Shown piece by piece: positions 46,020 through 57,628 of a stretch of 64,000 nucleotides of DNA. Made by a program: the position numbers and the translations under genes. The notes under the pieces were generated by a model. It was not told the origin of the DNA and did not search any database. It was given only the letters and a program-made list of their open reading frames with translations. Location of the stretch: contig OW203721.1 in assembly GCA_934045075.1 (NCBI GenBank), positions 14,726,678-14,790,677 on the forward strand, in the 5' to 3' direction. Origin of the DNA: Yponomeuta sedellus (lineage: Eukaryota > Arthropoda > Insecta > Lepidoptera > Yponomeutidae). Each line of letters opens with the position of its first letter. The stretch's first letter is position 1.

Positions 46020-46150
46020 TTTACGTGTGCTGTAATTATTATTATTATTATTATACTTTATTGCACACGAAAAAAACCAAAATGAAATACAATGCAAGTA
46101 AATACATGTACAAAGGCGAGCTTATCTCTGTAAGAGATAATCATTTTGGT
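46020..46150 (-). mobile_element. LINE 3'-end fragment
   Basis: (att)n at 46035-46055 followed by 'actttattgcacac', i.e. on the minus strand gtgtgcaataaagt plus an (aat)n tail, the usual end of a CR1/Jockey-like LINE. No coding part remains. Confidence 0.45.
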
Positions 46151-47512
46151 TACTCTGTGTGACTTCTATTGTCAAACTAAAACTTCATACCTAGTATTAA
46201 AAACAGTTATCGCACTCAAAAATAGAAAAATCCGCTTTGAACACACAGAAATTATGCGAAGTGAAGTGGAATTTGAAAGTAGCAAATACGTGAATTGCAA
46301 CCAAAAGGAGGTTAATACGTCGTGTAAGCAATGCGTCTTAATCGACTGGGTATGCATAGCATGGTACGTGCATACAACACGGTACCACTACGGCTACTGA
46401 CCACATTTACAGATCACCGTTACATTTGTACACTCTATGGTCGATATGCTATACAGTACCTAATCTATATAGTCCAGCAGTGCTTTTCGACAAAACTTTG
46501 ACCCGGTGGGATTTGTCGGACGTGCATGTTCGATGAGGTCAGTCCATTAATGAGGCTACTCGTCTGGCCACCGATAATTGGCAGTAGTTCAAATTGTTTG
46601 CTTGTCGGCCTAATTACAATCTCAGACATTCAGTGAGTTGATTACCTTGAAGCAAAAGCTGTATAAAATAAAATTGAAACATTAATTATTTACATACGAT
46701 TGCATTCCACCTAACGCTTTTGGACATAGAACTTTGTCTTGTTCCAAATTGTTGTTCAGAGATCTATATATTTTATTACGTTAAACACTTCACTATGGTC
46801 TTCGATTAGAGAAATAGTATCCAACGTTTCATCTTTATGAACCCGTACATTATAGTTGGAAAGTCTACCGCATCAACCTAACGCGTGTCGATGAAGTGTC
46901 TTATGCTTGTCCTGCATTGTTTGTTTTTCTCTCCTCATTCTTAGATCATAAGGTAATAACTATCTATCATATTTTTGTTTCCGTGAGGCGATAAATAAAT
47001 GTATTAATTATTGATCTCCAGAATGTAATTTACAAGCAGGTGCCTTCGTCGCTGATACGTACATACGTGCTAACAACAAATATATTTTCGTACACTCTGT
47101 CACGTGCCGGGTCCTCTTTACGTCATGCTGTCATACATAATGTATGCCGTTGACTAGTTTACGCATCCGTCGGGGAAAAATGAAAGCTGTTCGTGGATTT
47201 ATAACGTCCTGAAATTTAATATTACATTTTATCGACTTCTCTAGGCGCGAGTAAACAAAGCGTAAATTACGTAACCTTGTGTATATTTTATGATCGCATC
47301 GATCATCAGTCCGCCGCGTTTCACTGGAAATGCCTTATTTTTTATATAGCAGGTTATTCTCATAATAACTGAAAATACTTACATTTCAAAAAAAGCTTAG
47401 ACAAAACAAAAGCTTTTTTGGTACCTCTGAAGTACTTCTGAAGATACTGTGGGAGTTATAAATAATATTTGATTTTTACAGTAATACATTTTTATTTTTA
47501 TTCTAGCTGACC
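46151..47512. other. Mbs intron
   Basis: No recognised feature; the short frames at 46146-46400 are chance. Confidence 0.4.
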
Positions 47513-47563
47513 CCACAAACATTGTTTTGCCATATTAATTATATGGCAAAACAATGTTTGTGG
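47513..47563. repeat. Perfect 23-bp hairpin
   Basis: 'ccacaaacattgttttgcca' plus tat is exactly complementary to the sequence ending at 47563, with a 5-base loop (taatt). Confidence 0.85.
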
Positions 47564-47714
47564 TCGTATCTTCTACCACCTATTCTCAGACCTAGCACAT
47601 ATACACAAAAAATTAAAAAATACGTATAGCTTTTTCAGAGGAATTCGGTAACCAACACTGTGACACGTGACTCTTACATATCAGAAAACAAATTGTTTAA
47701 TATTTATCTAACGT

Positions 47715-47850
47715 ATAAAAATCTCGTGTCACACAGTGTTTGTTATGGATCTTCTCCGAAACTGCTTCACCGATCTTTATTAATCTTTTTAAGTATCTTT
47801 CCTAGCTCGAAGCTCTGAGGACAACGTTTGCAGAGTCCGCTAGTTAGACA
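47715..47850. mobile_element. Possible Helitron-like fragment
   Basis: Ends '...gtttgcagagtccgctagtta', with the CTAG-T terminus and no inverted ends. Weak evidence without another copy here. Confidence 0.35.
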
Positions 47851-47871
47851 AAATAATATCTACACTATTTT

Positions 47872-48900
47872 TATTTTTAATGCACTAACCCGTGCTAAGG
47901 AACAAATTTAAAAACCTATTTAGAGGCTAAAAATTTCACCCATGCCGGGATTCGAACCCGCAACCTCTGGCTATCCGTACCAGCGCTCTACCAATTGAGC
48001 CAATGGGCGACTCACGGCATCAGTGAAATTTCGAACCTCTTTACAATATTCTCTGTATTACGTACAGGCAGCGACATCTGACTTAAGCAAATTGCATTAC
48101 TTACATTAGTCAGATGTCGCTGCCTGTACGTAATACAGAGAATATTGTAAAGAGGTTCGAAATTTCACTGATGCCGTGAGTCGCCCATTGGCTCAATTGG
48201 TAGAGCGCTGGTACGGATAGCCAGAGGTTGCGGGTTCGAATCCCGGCATGGGTGAAATTTTTAGCCTCTAAATAGGTTTTTAAAGTTGTTCCTTAGCACG
48301 GGTTAGTGCATTAAAAATAAAAATAGTGTAATCATGTGGGTACAGTGATATCGTTCCGATGTTAAACCTAACTGCAAAGTAGGTAGTCGGGGCTGTAAGT
48401 AATGCAATTTGCTTAAGTCAGATGTCGCTGCCTGTACGTAATACAGAGAATATTGTAAAGAGGTTCGAAATTTCACTGATGCCGTGAGTCGCCCATTGGC
48501 TCAATTGGTAGAGCGCTGGTACGGATAGCCAGAGGTTGCGGGTTCGAATCCCGGCATGGGTGAAATTTTTAGCCTCTAAATAGGTTTTTAAAGTTGTTCC
48601 TTAGCACGGGTTAGTGCATTAAAAATAAAAATAGTGTAATCATGTGGGTACAGTGATATCGTTCCGATGTTAAACCTAACTGCAAAGTAGGTAGTCGGGG
48701 CTGTAAGTAATGCAATTTGCTTAAGTCAGATGTCGCTGCCTGTACGTAATACAGAGAATATTGTAAAGAGGTTCGAAATTTCACTGATGCCGTGAGTCGC
48801 CCATTGGCTCAATTGGTAGAGCGCTGGTACGGATAGCCAGAGGTTGCGGGTTCGAATCCCGGCATGGGTGAAATTTTTAGCCTCTAAATAGGTTTTTAAA
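47872..48900. repeat. Tandem array of a 308-bp tRNA-like repeat, plus one inverted copy
   Basis: Units start at 48111, 48419 and 48727 ('cagatgtcgctgcctgtacg'), exactly 308 bp apart and indistinguishable by eye. An inverted copy (about 47872-48104) sits head to head with the first. Each unit carries a tRNA-like segment at about 48181-48253, 48489-48561 and 48797-48869 on plus (47938-48010 on minus). These have an A-box-like ggctcaattgg and B-box-like ggttcgaatcc. The folded tRNA has a mismatched acceptor pair, a G-G in the T stem and C at position 33, so it is unlikely to be charged as tRNA. The outer motif 'ttccttagcacgggttagtg' is shared with 4400 and 36515. Confidence 0.9.
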
Positions 48901-48905
48901 ATAAT

Positions 48906-49729
48906 ATCTACATTCACAAGTTAGAAGAAGTAAGTAGGTAAAAATTTATGGGGATTAAGACTTCGTACAACTAAACATTTCATTTTACTTCAATATCTTC
49001 GTCCAAAAATATCCTAATTATGAGTATAAATACATTAGCTAAAGACAGGCCGCGCCCCGAGCTAACAATAATAAAACCGATATCTATGCCATAATGACGT
49101 CTGCACGCTGCGCTCACTGAACAAAGAACTATCGATGGAATAGATTACATTCAACAGCTGACCAGTCTTTATTTTAAACTCCCGACCGGGTTTTAGTAAA
49201 TAAAACTTTTACAATAACAAATTCCCTTGTCAAAAATTGTATATGCTATCTTTTTCATAGTTCATGTCATAACGACATGACTAAAAAATTAAAAGTAAAG
49301 TGTTGCGTCAAATACGGATAGAGTAAAGCTAAACAGCAGGTAAATCATTTCGAGATCGTGTCAACACAAAACAGGGAGATTCTACCACATTTTTTTAAAG
49401 CGAGTTATATAAGAAACCTAGAAAAGGAACGCTTTCGTTTTTATTTTTTAGTATCACTGTATGACCTTTACTCATCTCGTCTGCATATTACTTATTTTAA
49501 AAAGGTGTGTAACAATCCATAATAACGTTAACGTGAATTATAAATACACATTACTCCTTTTTCTTTTTCATTTATGAAGCTCAAGACCAAAAGACCGAAG
49601 TATTTCAATATCATTGCATTAGATAGCTTTACCGAAGAAAGCCTAAACGTTGCGGAAGATATTTGGATTCACAAATTAATTATATTTGACACACTTCTAT
49701 TCGTATTTCATTGATCACATAATTTTACT
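48906..49729. other. Mbs intron
   Basis: Non-coding; nothing recognised. Confidence 0.4.
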
Positions 49730-50030
49730 GACTTGGCGCCCGTACTGGAGTATGGCCTATCCTTCCTGCCTTGTAAGAGGAGACCCGTGCCTAGCAGTAG
49801 GGACATACAAGGGTTGATATCGATCAAAGGAAAGTTATAGGACAAAAAAACTTTGACATATAATAGTGCTTCTGCTGTTCTTAAACATTCACAATTTATT
49901 CAGTATCTGGACTAATGGCCAATAGTGAACCACTTCTGCTTTATAACATATGAATGCCAACAATATCAACAATTGTATATCCTCACTGCTGGGGCACGGG
50001 TCTCTTCCTGCATCGCAGAAATCTGACAGA
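49730..50030. repeat. Two fragments of the 'gggcacggg' dispersed repeat
   Basis: 49735-49815 is an inverted, diverged piece ('ggagtatggcctatccttcc', 'gagacccgtgcc'); 49980-50025 is a direct piece ('cctcactgctggggcacggg', 'tcttcctgcatcgcag'). Confidence 0.6.
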
Positions 50031-51289
50031 TATTATCTATCCGTCCATAAAGAATAATTAATTTTATCTTCTGAACGTTCTGTGGCGTTTTGCTCTTAAT
50101 CTCAATCCATTGTGGAGTCGAATTTATCGCTAGCAATAAATACACGCTCGAGTCTTTTTTACTACTATTGGTCCCTGTTGTTTGGAATAGAACATTTTAG
50201 TAGGCCGAATGCAATTTATAAATGTAGCGAAGAAGAAAACTGATGAAATACCCGACCATACACATTGTAATTATAGGTAATTTATATAATATATAAATTA
50301 CCATATCATGGTCGTTAGGATGCTTAATCTTATTACCAATACAATTTTAGACACACAAAAACAATGCAGTTTATTTTAATGTCGCAAGTTTTAACAGTTA
50401 AAAGTACAATCTATGTATTTCAACGTTTTAGCACAAGGACTTTATTGTAAGCTCATTGCTTGTCAACATGTTGAAATATTTAATACGTTTACAGCTAGCA
50501 ATTAATATTTCGAGTATTCATTTTAAGCGTAACTGTCCATTTTCCAAGATCTTTGTAAGATCATTCATAAATGTGATGAGCTCATCCGGACTAAAAAAGG
50601 AACTATCTCATATGCGTGTTCAACCAACTAACAAATCTTAATGAAGCGGGCAAACGATTCCGCGAGCCAAACGTACTGCCCACTCTTTGTGAAACCTAAT
50701 CATTATAATCTCGAGATAGCCATGCTTGTTGCTGCCCGGGTTATTTCCGTCATTAAGGTAGTTTCTTAAAGGTCATCGGTTATACGGTTATCGCCAGCTG
50801 CAAAAGCATAACTGTTGAGCTTAGTACTACACAGTATTTTTAGTACACTAGGGTAAGCCCGTGGCCAACTTTAGATCTAAAAAAAAATACTGAGTCATAT
50901 TTTTAGCCAAAGATTGGAAGAAGTACCCTAAACGGGATTATTTTTATTTACAGATGTAATATTTTTTCTTATAAAACCAAGAAGTAAAAACCATAAATGT
51001 GTTTGTTGTATTTTGAAAGGAAATGTGTTGTATTTTGAGAGTATAAAACAGTATTTTATTAGCACAGGTTCAGCACATTTAATAAAATTTGATATTAGTT
51101 ACATTATTGGGAGTGTCTGCGGCATTTCTCTGTAATTCTAGTATAAATGTATGTATTTAGGTTATTCTCCTGGTAACAGCAACAGCTGAGGGGTTAAGGT
51201 AGATATTAAATTATGGATGCGGCAAACACTCAATTTACTAAGTGTTTATTCTTTTATCCCTGGAGAAGTAATTATATATTTACCTGCTC
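50031..51289. other. Mbs intron
   Basis: No gene. A small palindrome (ggtaatttatataatatataaattacc, split as ggtaatttatat and atataaattacc) lies at 50276-50302. Confidence 0.4.
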
Positions 51290-51437
51290 ATGTAGTGGCT
51301 TGTGGCAAGGTACCAAAATATATGGAGACTTAACCAAATATCACTTTTAGTGATAAGGCCGCCGTTTGTACTCTTAGGTTAAGAAATATCTGTGTAATTT
51401 CCATTTTTATGTACAATAAAGTGTTCTCTATCTATCT
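51290..51437 (+). mobile_element. LINE 3'-UTR end, same family as 41200-41910
   Basis: 'gataaggccgccgtttgta', 'ttaggttaagaaatat' and 'caataaagtgttctctatct' parallel 41810-41905. Only the last 150 bp are present, ending in tatc repeats. Confidence 0.75.
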
Positions 51438-52736
51438 ATAAATGTTAAAAAATAAATGTAAATGTTAAAAAAAACTTACCAAAATAGATAAAAGGCAAAT
51501 CTTATAAAGGAACAAAGAGGCACTACTTTAAAAAAAATACCCAAACGCCTATTTAAACGATTTTCTTAACGTTTTTATGACATTGTTTTTATTCTGGAAG
51601 AGGTCGAATTTTGTAGAACATGCAATTTGGCGAGAATTCACGAGTTTTGGTGGTGATATACTTAGAAAATTGAGATATGTTTATAATATATAGATTATAA
51701 TATAAAATAAAAAAAAAACTCTACAATATGATTTATGCAACATTTTATTATACAGCACCCCGCTCACACAACATAGTTGTATAGGAGGTATAGAGTAGGT
51801 ACCAAAAATAATTTATTTTACTAGTAAAACGGTAAATAAATTTAATGTTGTGTATTGAATATAATGACAAAACCATGCCTTCGGCCGCCTTGAACGTAAA
51901 AAAATATCGTAAATGGTACATTCGACATATGCGTAGCACAGTACAACATCGAAAGTACCACTATCGATATTTTTTTGGTCCATACAAAGCAATGAATACT
52001 ATCCAAAGTGGTAGTTTCGATAGTAACTAAGCGGTTACTGACACCATACAATGTCGTACCTACCACTTTCGATTATTTTCTTTGTTAACCTTAAATGTCA
52101 TCCCTAAATGTGATTTATAAAATATTATAAATTAGTGTTACGCTATTATTATGGAAAAATATTCTTAATATACTTGGTTATAATGTCTAAGCAACTGGCA
52201 AGGTAAAAATTTGTTGTTAAATGTAAAAAACGAAACACCGGGAAAGCTTTTATCTTCTTCTCCGAGAGTTTCACATGGATTTTCTTCCAAACGTATGAAA
52301 TTCACTAGCACATGTATTCATGATTGCATTAATTTATAATCAGCAAAGCTCAAAAACAAAGAAATGCATAAAAATGTCAACTTGCCCTCTTTTTAACACG
52401 ATCGCGGCGAACACTATCGAGACCGGTAGTTACAAAAAGCGCGTCCTTGTCGCTGTCACGGTACATCATCGAAACTACCACTTATGATGATATTCGTCGT
52501 CCAACGAGAGTAGATATGATTTTGTTCTTATCAAACCGTATAGAAATAATTAGATTCTACGTAAAAAAAAATATTCATCATATAAATTATTCAATTTACA
52601 AAACATTTGCGTAATAACTAATAACACAAAATTGCGATTGTTGCAGATTCGATGATTTACGTAGGGGCCGTCGATATGTGTATGCTTAATAGGTTATTTA
52701 GAATTTAATAGAGTCGGCTCGCATGCGCTAACTTAC
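51438..52736. other. Mbs intron
   Basis: Non-coding. 'gaaagtaccactatcgatat' and 'gtagtttcgatagtaac' near 51950-52030 form loose inverted repeats, echoed at 52060 and 52470; an unnamed MITE is possible. Confidence 0.4.
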
Positions 52737-52796
52737 CTGTATCGTTTCTGTGTCGCCGTCGCCTTCGCCACCTCCGCCACGGTCGTTCACGATATC
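52737..52796 (-). CDS. Mbs: Mbs acidic linker micro-exon
   Basis: A 60-bp exon in phase 0 both ends: acceptor attttatttatag|gat, donor atacag|gtaagt. It encodes DIVNDRGGGGEGDGDTETIQ, an acidic glycine-rich linker between the phosphorylation-site exon and the coiled coil. Being a multiple of three it could be skipped without a frame change. The linker matches nothing strongly by itself. Its strong splice sites, phase and position between two certain Mbs exons, giving VDMD|DIVND, support it. Confidence 0.8.
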
Positions 52797-53094
52797 CTAT
52801 AAATAAAATAACCGTTAAACTTCTAGTGTTAGAAAAAGTAAATGTTGATTCGGAACGCATTTGGTGACGTTTTGTCTACTCTGTATTTTTATCGCTCTCT
52901 CTGTCCTGTGTGATCTATGGTGCAGCACCTGTATATTTTGCTACCGAATTAAAAACCCTATTACATTGACTCCACATCTTTGTTTTCCGGCCTAGACCAA
53001 TATCTAGTACGTTTAATCATTAATGTTGAGCTCCAAAGGGCATCGCCTTGCATTTAAATGTTGTTTCTAATTCCACAAATAAGACAATCATCAT
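52797..53094. other. Mbs intron
   Basis: No feature recognised. Confidence 0.4.
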
Positions 53095-53350
53095 CAACAC
53101 CTTATGTCCGCACGGGGCACGGGGCTCTTCCTTGAGGAAGGTATAGGCCATACTCTACCACGGGGGCCAAGTCGGCATTAGTTGAAGTACTTGCAAGACT
53201 AGTGGCTGGTCTTACACCTGACTTGGCTTAACGACTGCCATCTATCTACGGCAGCCGGAACGAACTGCTTAACGTTCCTTGCGAAGCACGGAACCGCTCG
53301 GAAAAATGCGACTAGCGTTAGTCATAGACGATGCACTGAACACGCCCTAT
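53095..53350 (-). repeat. SINE-like repeat, 'gggcacggg' family
   Basis: Parallels 1-305: cacggggcacggggctcttc, 'ccaccacgggggccaagtc' (diverged), 'gacttggcttaacgactgcc' and 'ccttgcgaagcacgg'. Confidence 0.6.
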
Positions 53351-53592
53351 GTCGTTTCACCTTCGTGATCATATTTTTTACGGCATCAGGAGTTTGAAGA
53401 AAGTATGAAATAGACAGTATTCTTTCGGACTGTCTATGTAATAGGAGTGGAGGTAGCGCGTGTAAATGTTTTTGGATGTGTATTTTTTACGAAGTTATAG
53501 TCGTAATACCACTCATTGCGGAAGGAAAGCATCGTGAGGAAACCTGTGCTTCGGATGTGGCCAATCCGCGGTGGGCACGCTGGGACGTATAC

Positions 53593-54265
53593 AGGGTGAT
53601 TTTTTTAAACGGCACATAATTTATTCATTCTGAACTGCATGCACAGATTTTGGACAAAATGTACAGTCCGCAAGAAAATGCTCACTGTACACAAAAAGTT
53701 TTTGATGCCAATCAATCCTGAAAGTTTCTGCTGGACCGACTGAGGTTTGAATACTGTAAATGTCGGAAATCACAAAAAACTTTTCCCATACGGACATTTC
53801 TCATATAGGGGGCATAAGATAATTACAGTTTTTGTCAAGCTGGCCGCGTGGCTCACTGTACCTAGAAGCATTAGCATCTACATAAGTAGGAAATCATCAT
53901 AGTTGCATCGATAATCTTCTACAACATTAGAACTAAAACAAATAATAATAAAATGAATAACATACATTTAGATGATCTACGAAATAAATTGCTAAAATGA
54001 CCGCCATTTTCACGGTTTTTTTACTGAGCTAGTAGCAGCCGATAATTTTCTTCGACTGATATCATTCAAATCCATGTTAATGCATCTTTCACCTCCTGAA
54101 TACTGTTGTATGTATTTCTTTTTGTAGAATTCGTTTCTTAGGTAGCCCCACAAAAAAAATCGAGAGGCGTTAGATCGGGGCTGCGAGGTGGACAATTAAT
54201 TGGAACATGTGTAAGCATCCACTGTGACCAGAACATTCAAACTCGGAACGCGTTAGGCGGCTCTC
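53593..54265 (-). mobile_element. Degraded mariner/IS630-type transposase remnant
   Basis: One minus frame (54010-54195) holds PRS...FFLWGYLRN, resembling the SPDLTPLDFFLWGYLK motif around the third catalytic Asp of IS630/Tc1/mariner-type transposases. The Asp-containing stretch itself reads SNAS here because of small shifts, so the catalytic residue is lost. 'tacagggtgatttttttaaa' at 53591 resembles the start of such elements. The other end is not found. Confidence 0.5.
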
Positions 54266-54498
54266 GTGTGTCGGAGTGTCATCTTGATGTAGATAAACTT
54301 TTCGCAATTATTATTCTGACAAGAGCCTTTCATCCAACTGTTTGTTTCTTTACACTACAAAATTAAAACTAACTTCATAAAATTCTACCATTACCACTCG
54401 GTTTGACATCACACCACGCCAACATTTAAAAGATAAACGAACTTGATTGTGGCTTTCCCGAACTCGTAGACGACCGGTTAGCTCGCGCCGGCGGATCA

Positions 54499-54524
54499 AA
54501 TCAATCAATCAATCAATCAATCAA
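54499..54524. repeat. (AATC)n microsatellite
   Basis: Six aatc units inside the Mbs intron. Confidence 0.9.
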
Positions 54525-56291
54525 GGCTGGTCTAGGGTCTCGTAGCCGTGTAAGAGTGCTACTAATACCCGTGTTGCAGCTGCGCTTGCCAAACTAAACC
54601 AGTTTGTATTTCGCAGCGGTGTTCCCGCGGTGTACGCAAACCTTCATGTTAAACGTAACGTAAGTGTTGCCTTAGTGTTTTTTCTATTGTGCCACGTAAG
54701 CCAAGGCGAAGCCGGGTCCACACCTTCACAAATCAAAACCAAACAATGATTGGATGCCTCCTACTACGCGACCCAACGAGCAACACAATGAAGCTTTGGG
54801 CGTCCCAAGCTTATGCGTCAATCTGTACGAAGTCTAAGAGCTAGCGCGCACTGGCAACTTTTAGTCGGCCGATGGATTAGTCGCTATCGCTCGCCAATTG
54901 CAATTAAACTATCGACCGGCAGTTCAGTATTGTAGAAAGCAAACGCACGTCTTGACCAAGAGCTGACAGCAAAATGCAGCGTGCAGCGAAACGTTGACAA
55001 CTGTGTGGCAAATAGTATATCTTAATGATTCGCGATACTCAAACGTAGTTATGTATTAAACCTCGTTGTACCTAATAAATAATCGCGATTGAAATGAAAT
55101 GAAAAGGTTTTATTCAAAGTAGCACAGAAACTGCGGCTTAATGAACGTTTCAATTCAAACTAGGTGTCCATTTCAAAATCTAGATCATTTAGGAGAAAAA
55201 ATGGACAAAAAAAAATCCAAACTTAGTCTTTTCAAAAGTCCTTAATTAACATAGTTTACATAATTATTATAAAACATAGAACTCATACATTGTACTGACT
55301 TTAATTCCAGACCTCATTGTCATCTAAATAATCCTTTATGTTATAGTAGAACTTTTGACACAAAGTGTGCTTAACATATTTTTTGAACCGCGATTCAGGC
55401 AAGCTTAATATATCTTCAGGGATTTTATTATAGAAGCGTATACTATGCCCCATGAAGGATGTATTAACCTTTGCCAGCCTAAATAGTGGGAACAAAAGTT
55501 TATGTTTATTTCTAGTATTTACATTGTGTTGGCTACCTAAAGTTTTAAAGTTACTGATATTTTTCCTAACGTGCATAATGTTTTCATATATATACTGACT
55601 GGCAAGTGTCAGGATGTTAGTTTCTTTAAAGAAATCTCTTAACGAATCTCTACTACCCAGCCTATAAATGAATCGCTCTCTTCTGCAAGACGAAGATGGT
55701 CTCAATGTCTGCTGCCCGTCCCCACAGTAGTATGCCATAGGACATAAGACTATGGAAGTAACTAAAATAAACAAGCCTAGCAGTTGAGACGTCAGTTAGT
55801 TCCCTAATTCTTTTGACTGCATATGCTGCTGAACTAAGCCTATTTGCTAATTTTTCAATATGAGGACCCCATTGAAGCTTTGCATCAATTGTGATACCTA
55901 GAAATACAGTTTCATTCACAAGGTCTAATTTGTCGTTCCCCAATAAAACATTGCTGTCTACCGTTTTGACATTTGGAAGAGTGAACTTTATACATTTCGT
56001 TTTTTTTTAATTTAACAATAAGTTATTAGAAGTAAACCAATTTATTACCCGAGAGAGAGCATTATTTGTATTGTCAAGGTCATTTTCTTGTCTCTTAATT
56101 TTAAAAATAAGTGACGTGTCATCTGCAAATAATACTATCTCTGACATATTTTGAACCATGAACGGCAAATCATTTACATATACGAGGAAGAGGAACGGCC
56201 CCAAAATCGATCCTGTGGCACTCCTATCCTGCTCTGACCCTGAAGATTTAGTTCTATTTATATCAGGTCTTTGAACTCTCCCTTCTAAATA

Positions 56292-57628
56292 CGAGGCATG
56301 CCTTTTAAGTTCTGTCGTTTCCATATTTCCCGGCAATTTTGAATTTGGAACTGTTCTATATTCGAATGTGTTTAAATTTAGAATCTCAAAACAGTTGAAA
56401 GTATTAAGATTAATACTATGGTTTAGTCACAGCGTCGATTTGAATCTGTCAGGTCACGTACGAAAATGAATCTTTCTAAGGAAAATGTTCGTGCAATAAT
56501 TTTCTACAACTTTAGAAGAGGCCTGACACGACTTCAGTGTTTTGAAGAGCTAACATCTGTGTTCCGTGATGAAGCCCCATGTCTGCGGACTGTCGATGGC
56601 TGGTATGTAGAATTCCAGCGTGGATATACTAATGTTAGTGACAAATCTCGCGAAGGACGCCCAAAATCCGCCTTCACTGAAGATAACATCATTGCTGTGA
56701 GACAACTAATTCTCGAAGATTGTCATGTGACATATCGTGAGATAAAGGCTCTATTAGGCATCTCAGGGATAACCATTCGGAAGATCTTGCGCTTGGTGTT
56801 AGAAAGCTAGTTTGCCGTTGGATACCGCATCTGCTTTCCGACGATCACAAGGCGGCTCGCGTCAGATGGTGTAAGAAATCTCTGCAAAGGTTCAACCGAG
56901 GAGAGTCAAATCACGTTTACGACATCATCAGTGGTGACGAATCTTGGATCCAAGATTCGTCACCACTGATGATGTCGTAGACGTGATTTGACTCTCCTCG
57001 GTTGAACCTACGATCCTGATTCCAAACAACAATCTACAATCTGGATCTTTCAAGACGAACCAAAGCCGACTAAAGTTGTTCGTTCTCGAAGCACTTCGAA
57101 GAAGATGGTGGCCACGTTCGTTGGAAAAACCGGTCATGTTTCGACTATTGCACTTGAAGATCGTAAAACGGTTAACGCAGAGTGGTATACTACAGTTTGT
57201 TTACCACAAGTCATCGCCGAACTTCGAAAATCTAACTCAAAGCGACACATCATCCTGCACCACGACAACGCAAGCTCACACAGCGCTCGTCAAACAATTG
57301 AGTATTTGAAGCAGGAAAAAGTAGAAATTCTTGACCATGCTCCATACAGTCCTGACCTATGCCCCAACGATTTCTTTAAATTTCCTAAAATTAAGAAAAG
57401 TGTTCGTGGTCAAAGGTTCCAGTCCGGTGAAGAAGCAGTCGACGCTTTCAAGTCAGCCATTTTGAACACCCCCACTTTAGAGTGGCATAAATGTTATAAT
57501 AACTGGTTTGAGCGAATGGAAAAGTGTATTAAGTTACGTGGTGAATACTTTGAGAAACAATAAAAAGTACTATAAGGTTCTAGTTGTGTTTTTTTCTTCA
57601 AACGACAAAACTTAAAAGGCATGCCTCG
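56292..57628 (+). mobile_element. Defective mariner transposon (1.34 kb) inserted in the LINE
   Basis: Inverted ends cgaggcatgccttttaagtt (left) and complement (right), flanked by TA at 56290-56291 and 57629-57630. The plus-strand transposase is recognisable. It begins MNLSKENVRAIIFYNFRRG (56466), with EGRPKSAFTEDNI and a HTH-like ITIRKIL block. The first catalytic block is SGDESWI near 56930-56947. Then YDPDSKQQSTIW (57009 on), ILHHDNASSH, and finally YSPDLCPNDFFKF; the last two Asps are 34 residues apart (DD34D), and the frame ends at 57563. A frameshift lies near 56785, and a palindromic insertion after the first Asp (56888-57009) breaks the frame again, so it cannot make transposase. Confidence 0.92.
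56888..57009. repeat. 122-bp palindrome inside the mariner transposase gene
   Basis: Two 61-bp arms meet at ttggatccaa (56944-56953) with a single mismatch by eye. The left arm is transposase coding sequence through SGDESWI; the right arm is its reversed copy, ending exactly where coding sequence resumes with YDPDSKQQ. This is a templated inverted duplication. Confidence 0.92.

Noticed and set aside
48181..48253. tRNA genes in the 308-bp repeats
   Set aside because: The fold has an acceptor mismatch, a G-G pair in the T stem and C in place of U33; flanks repeat as a unit, so it is a tRNA-derived repeat.
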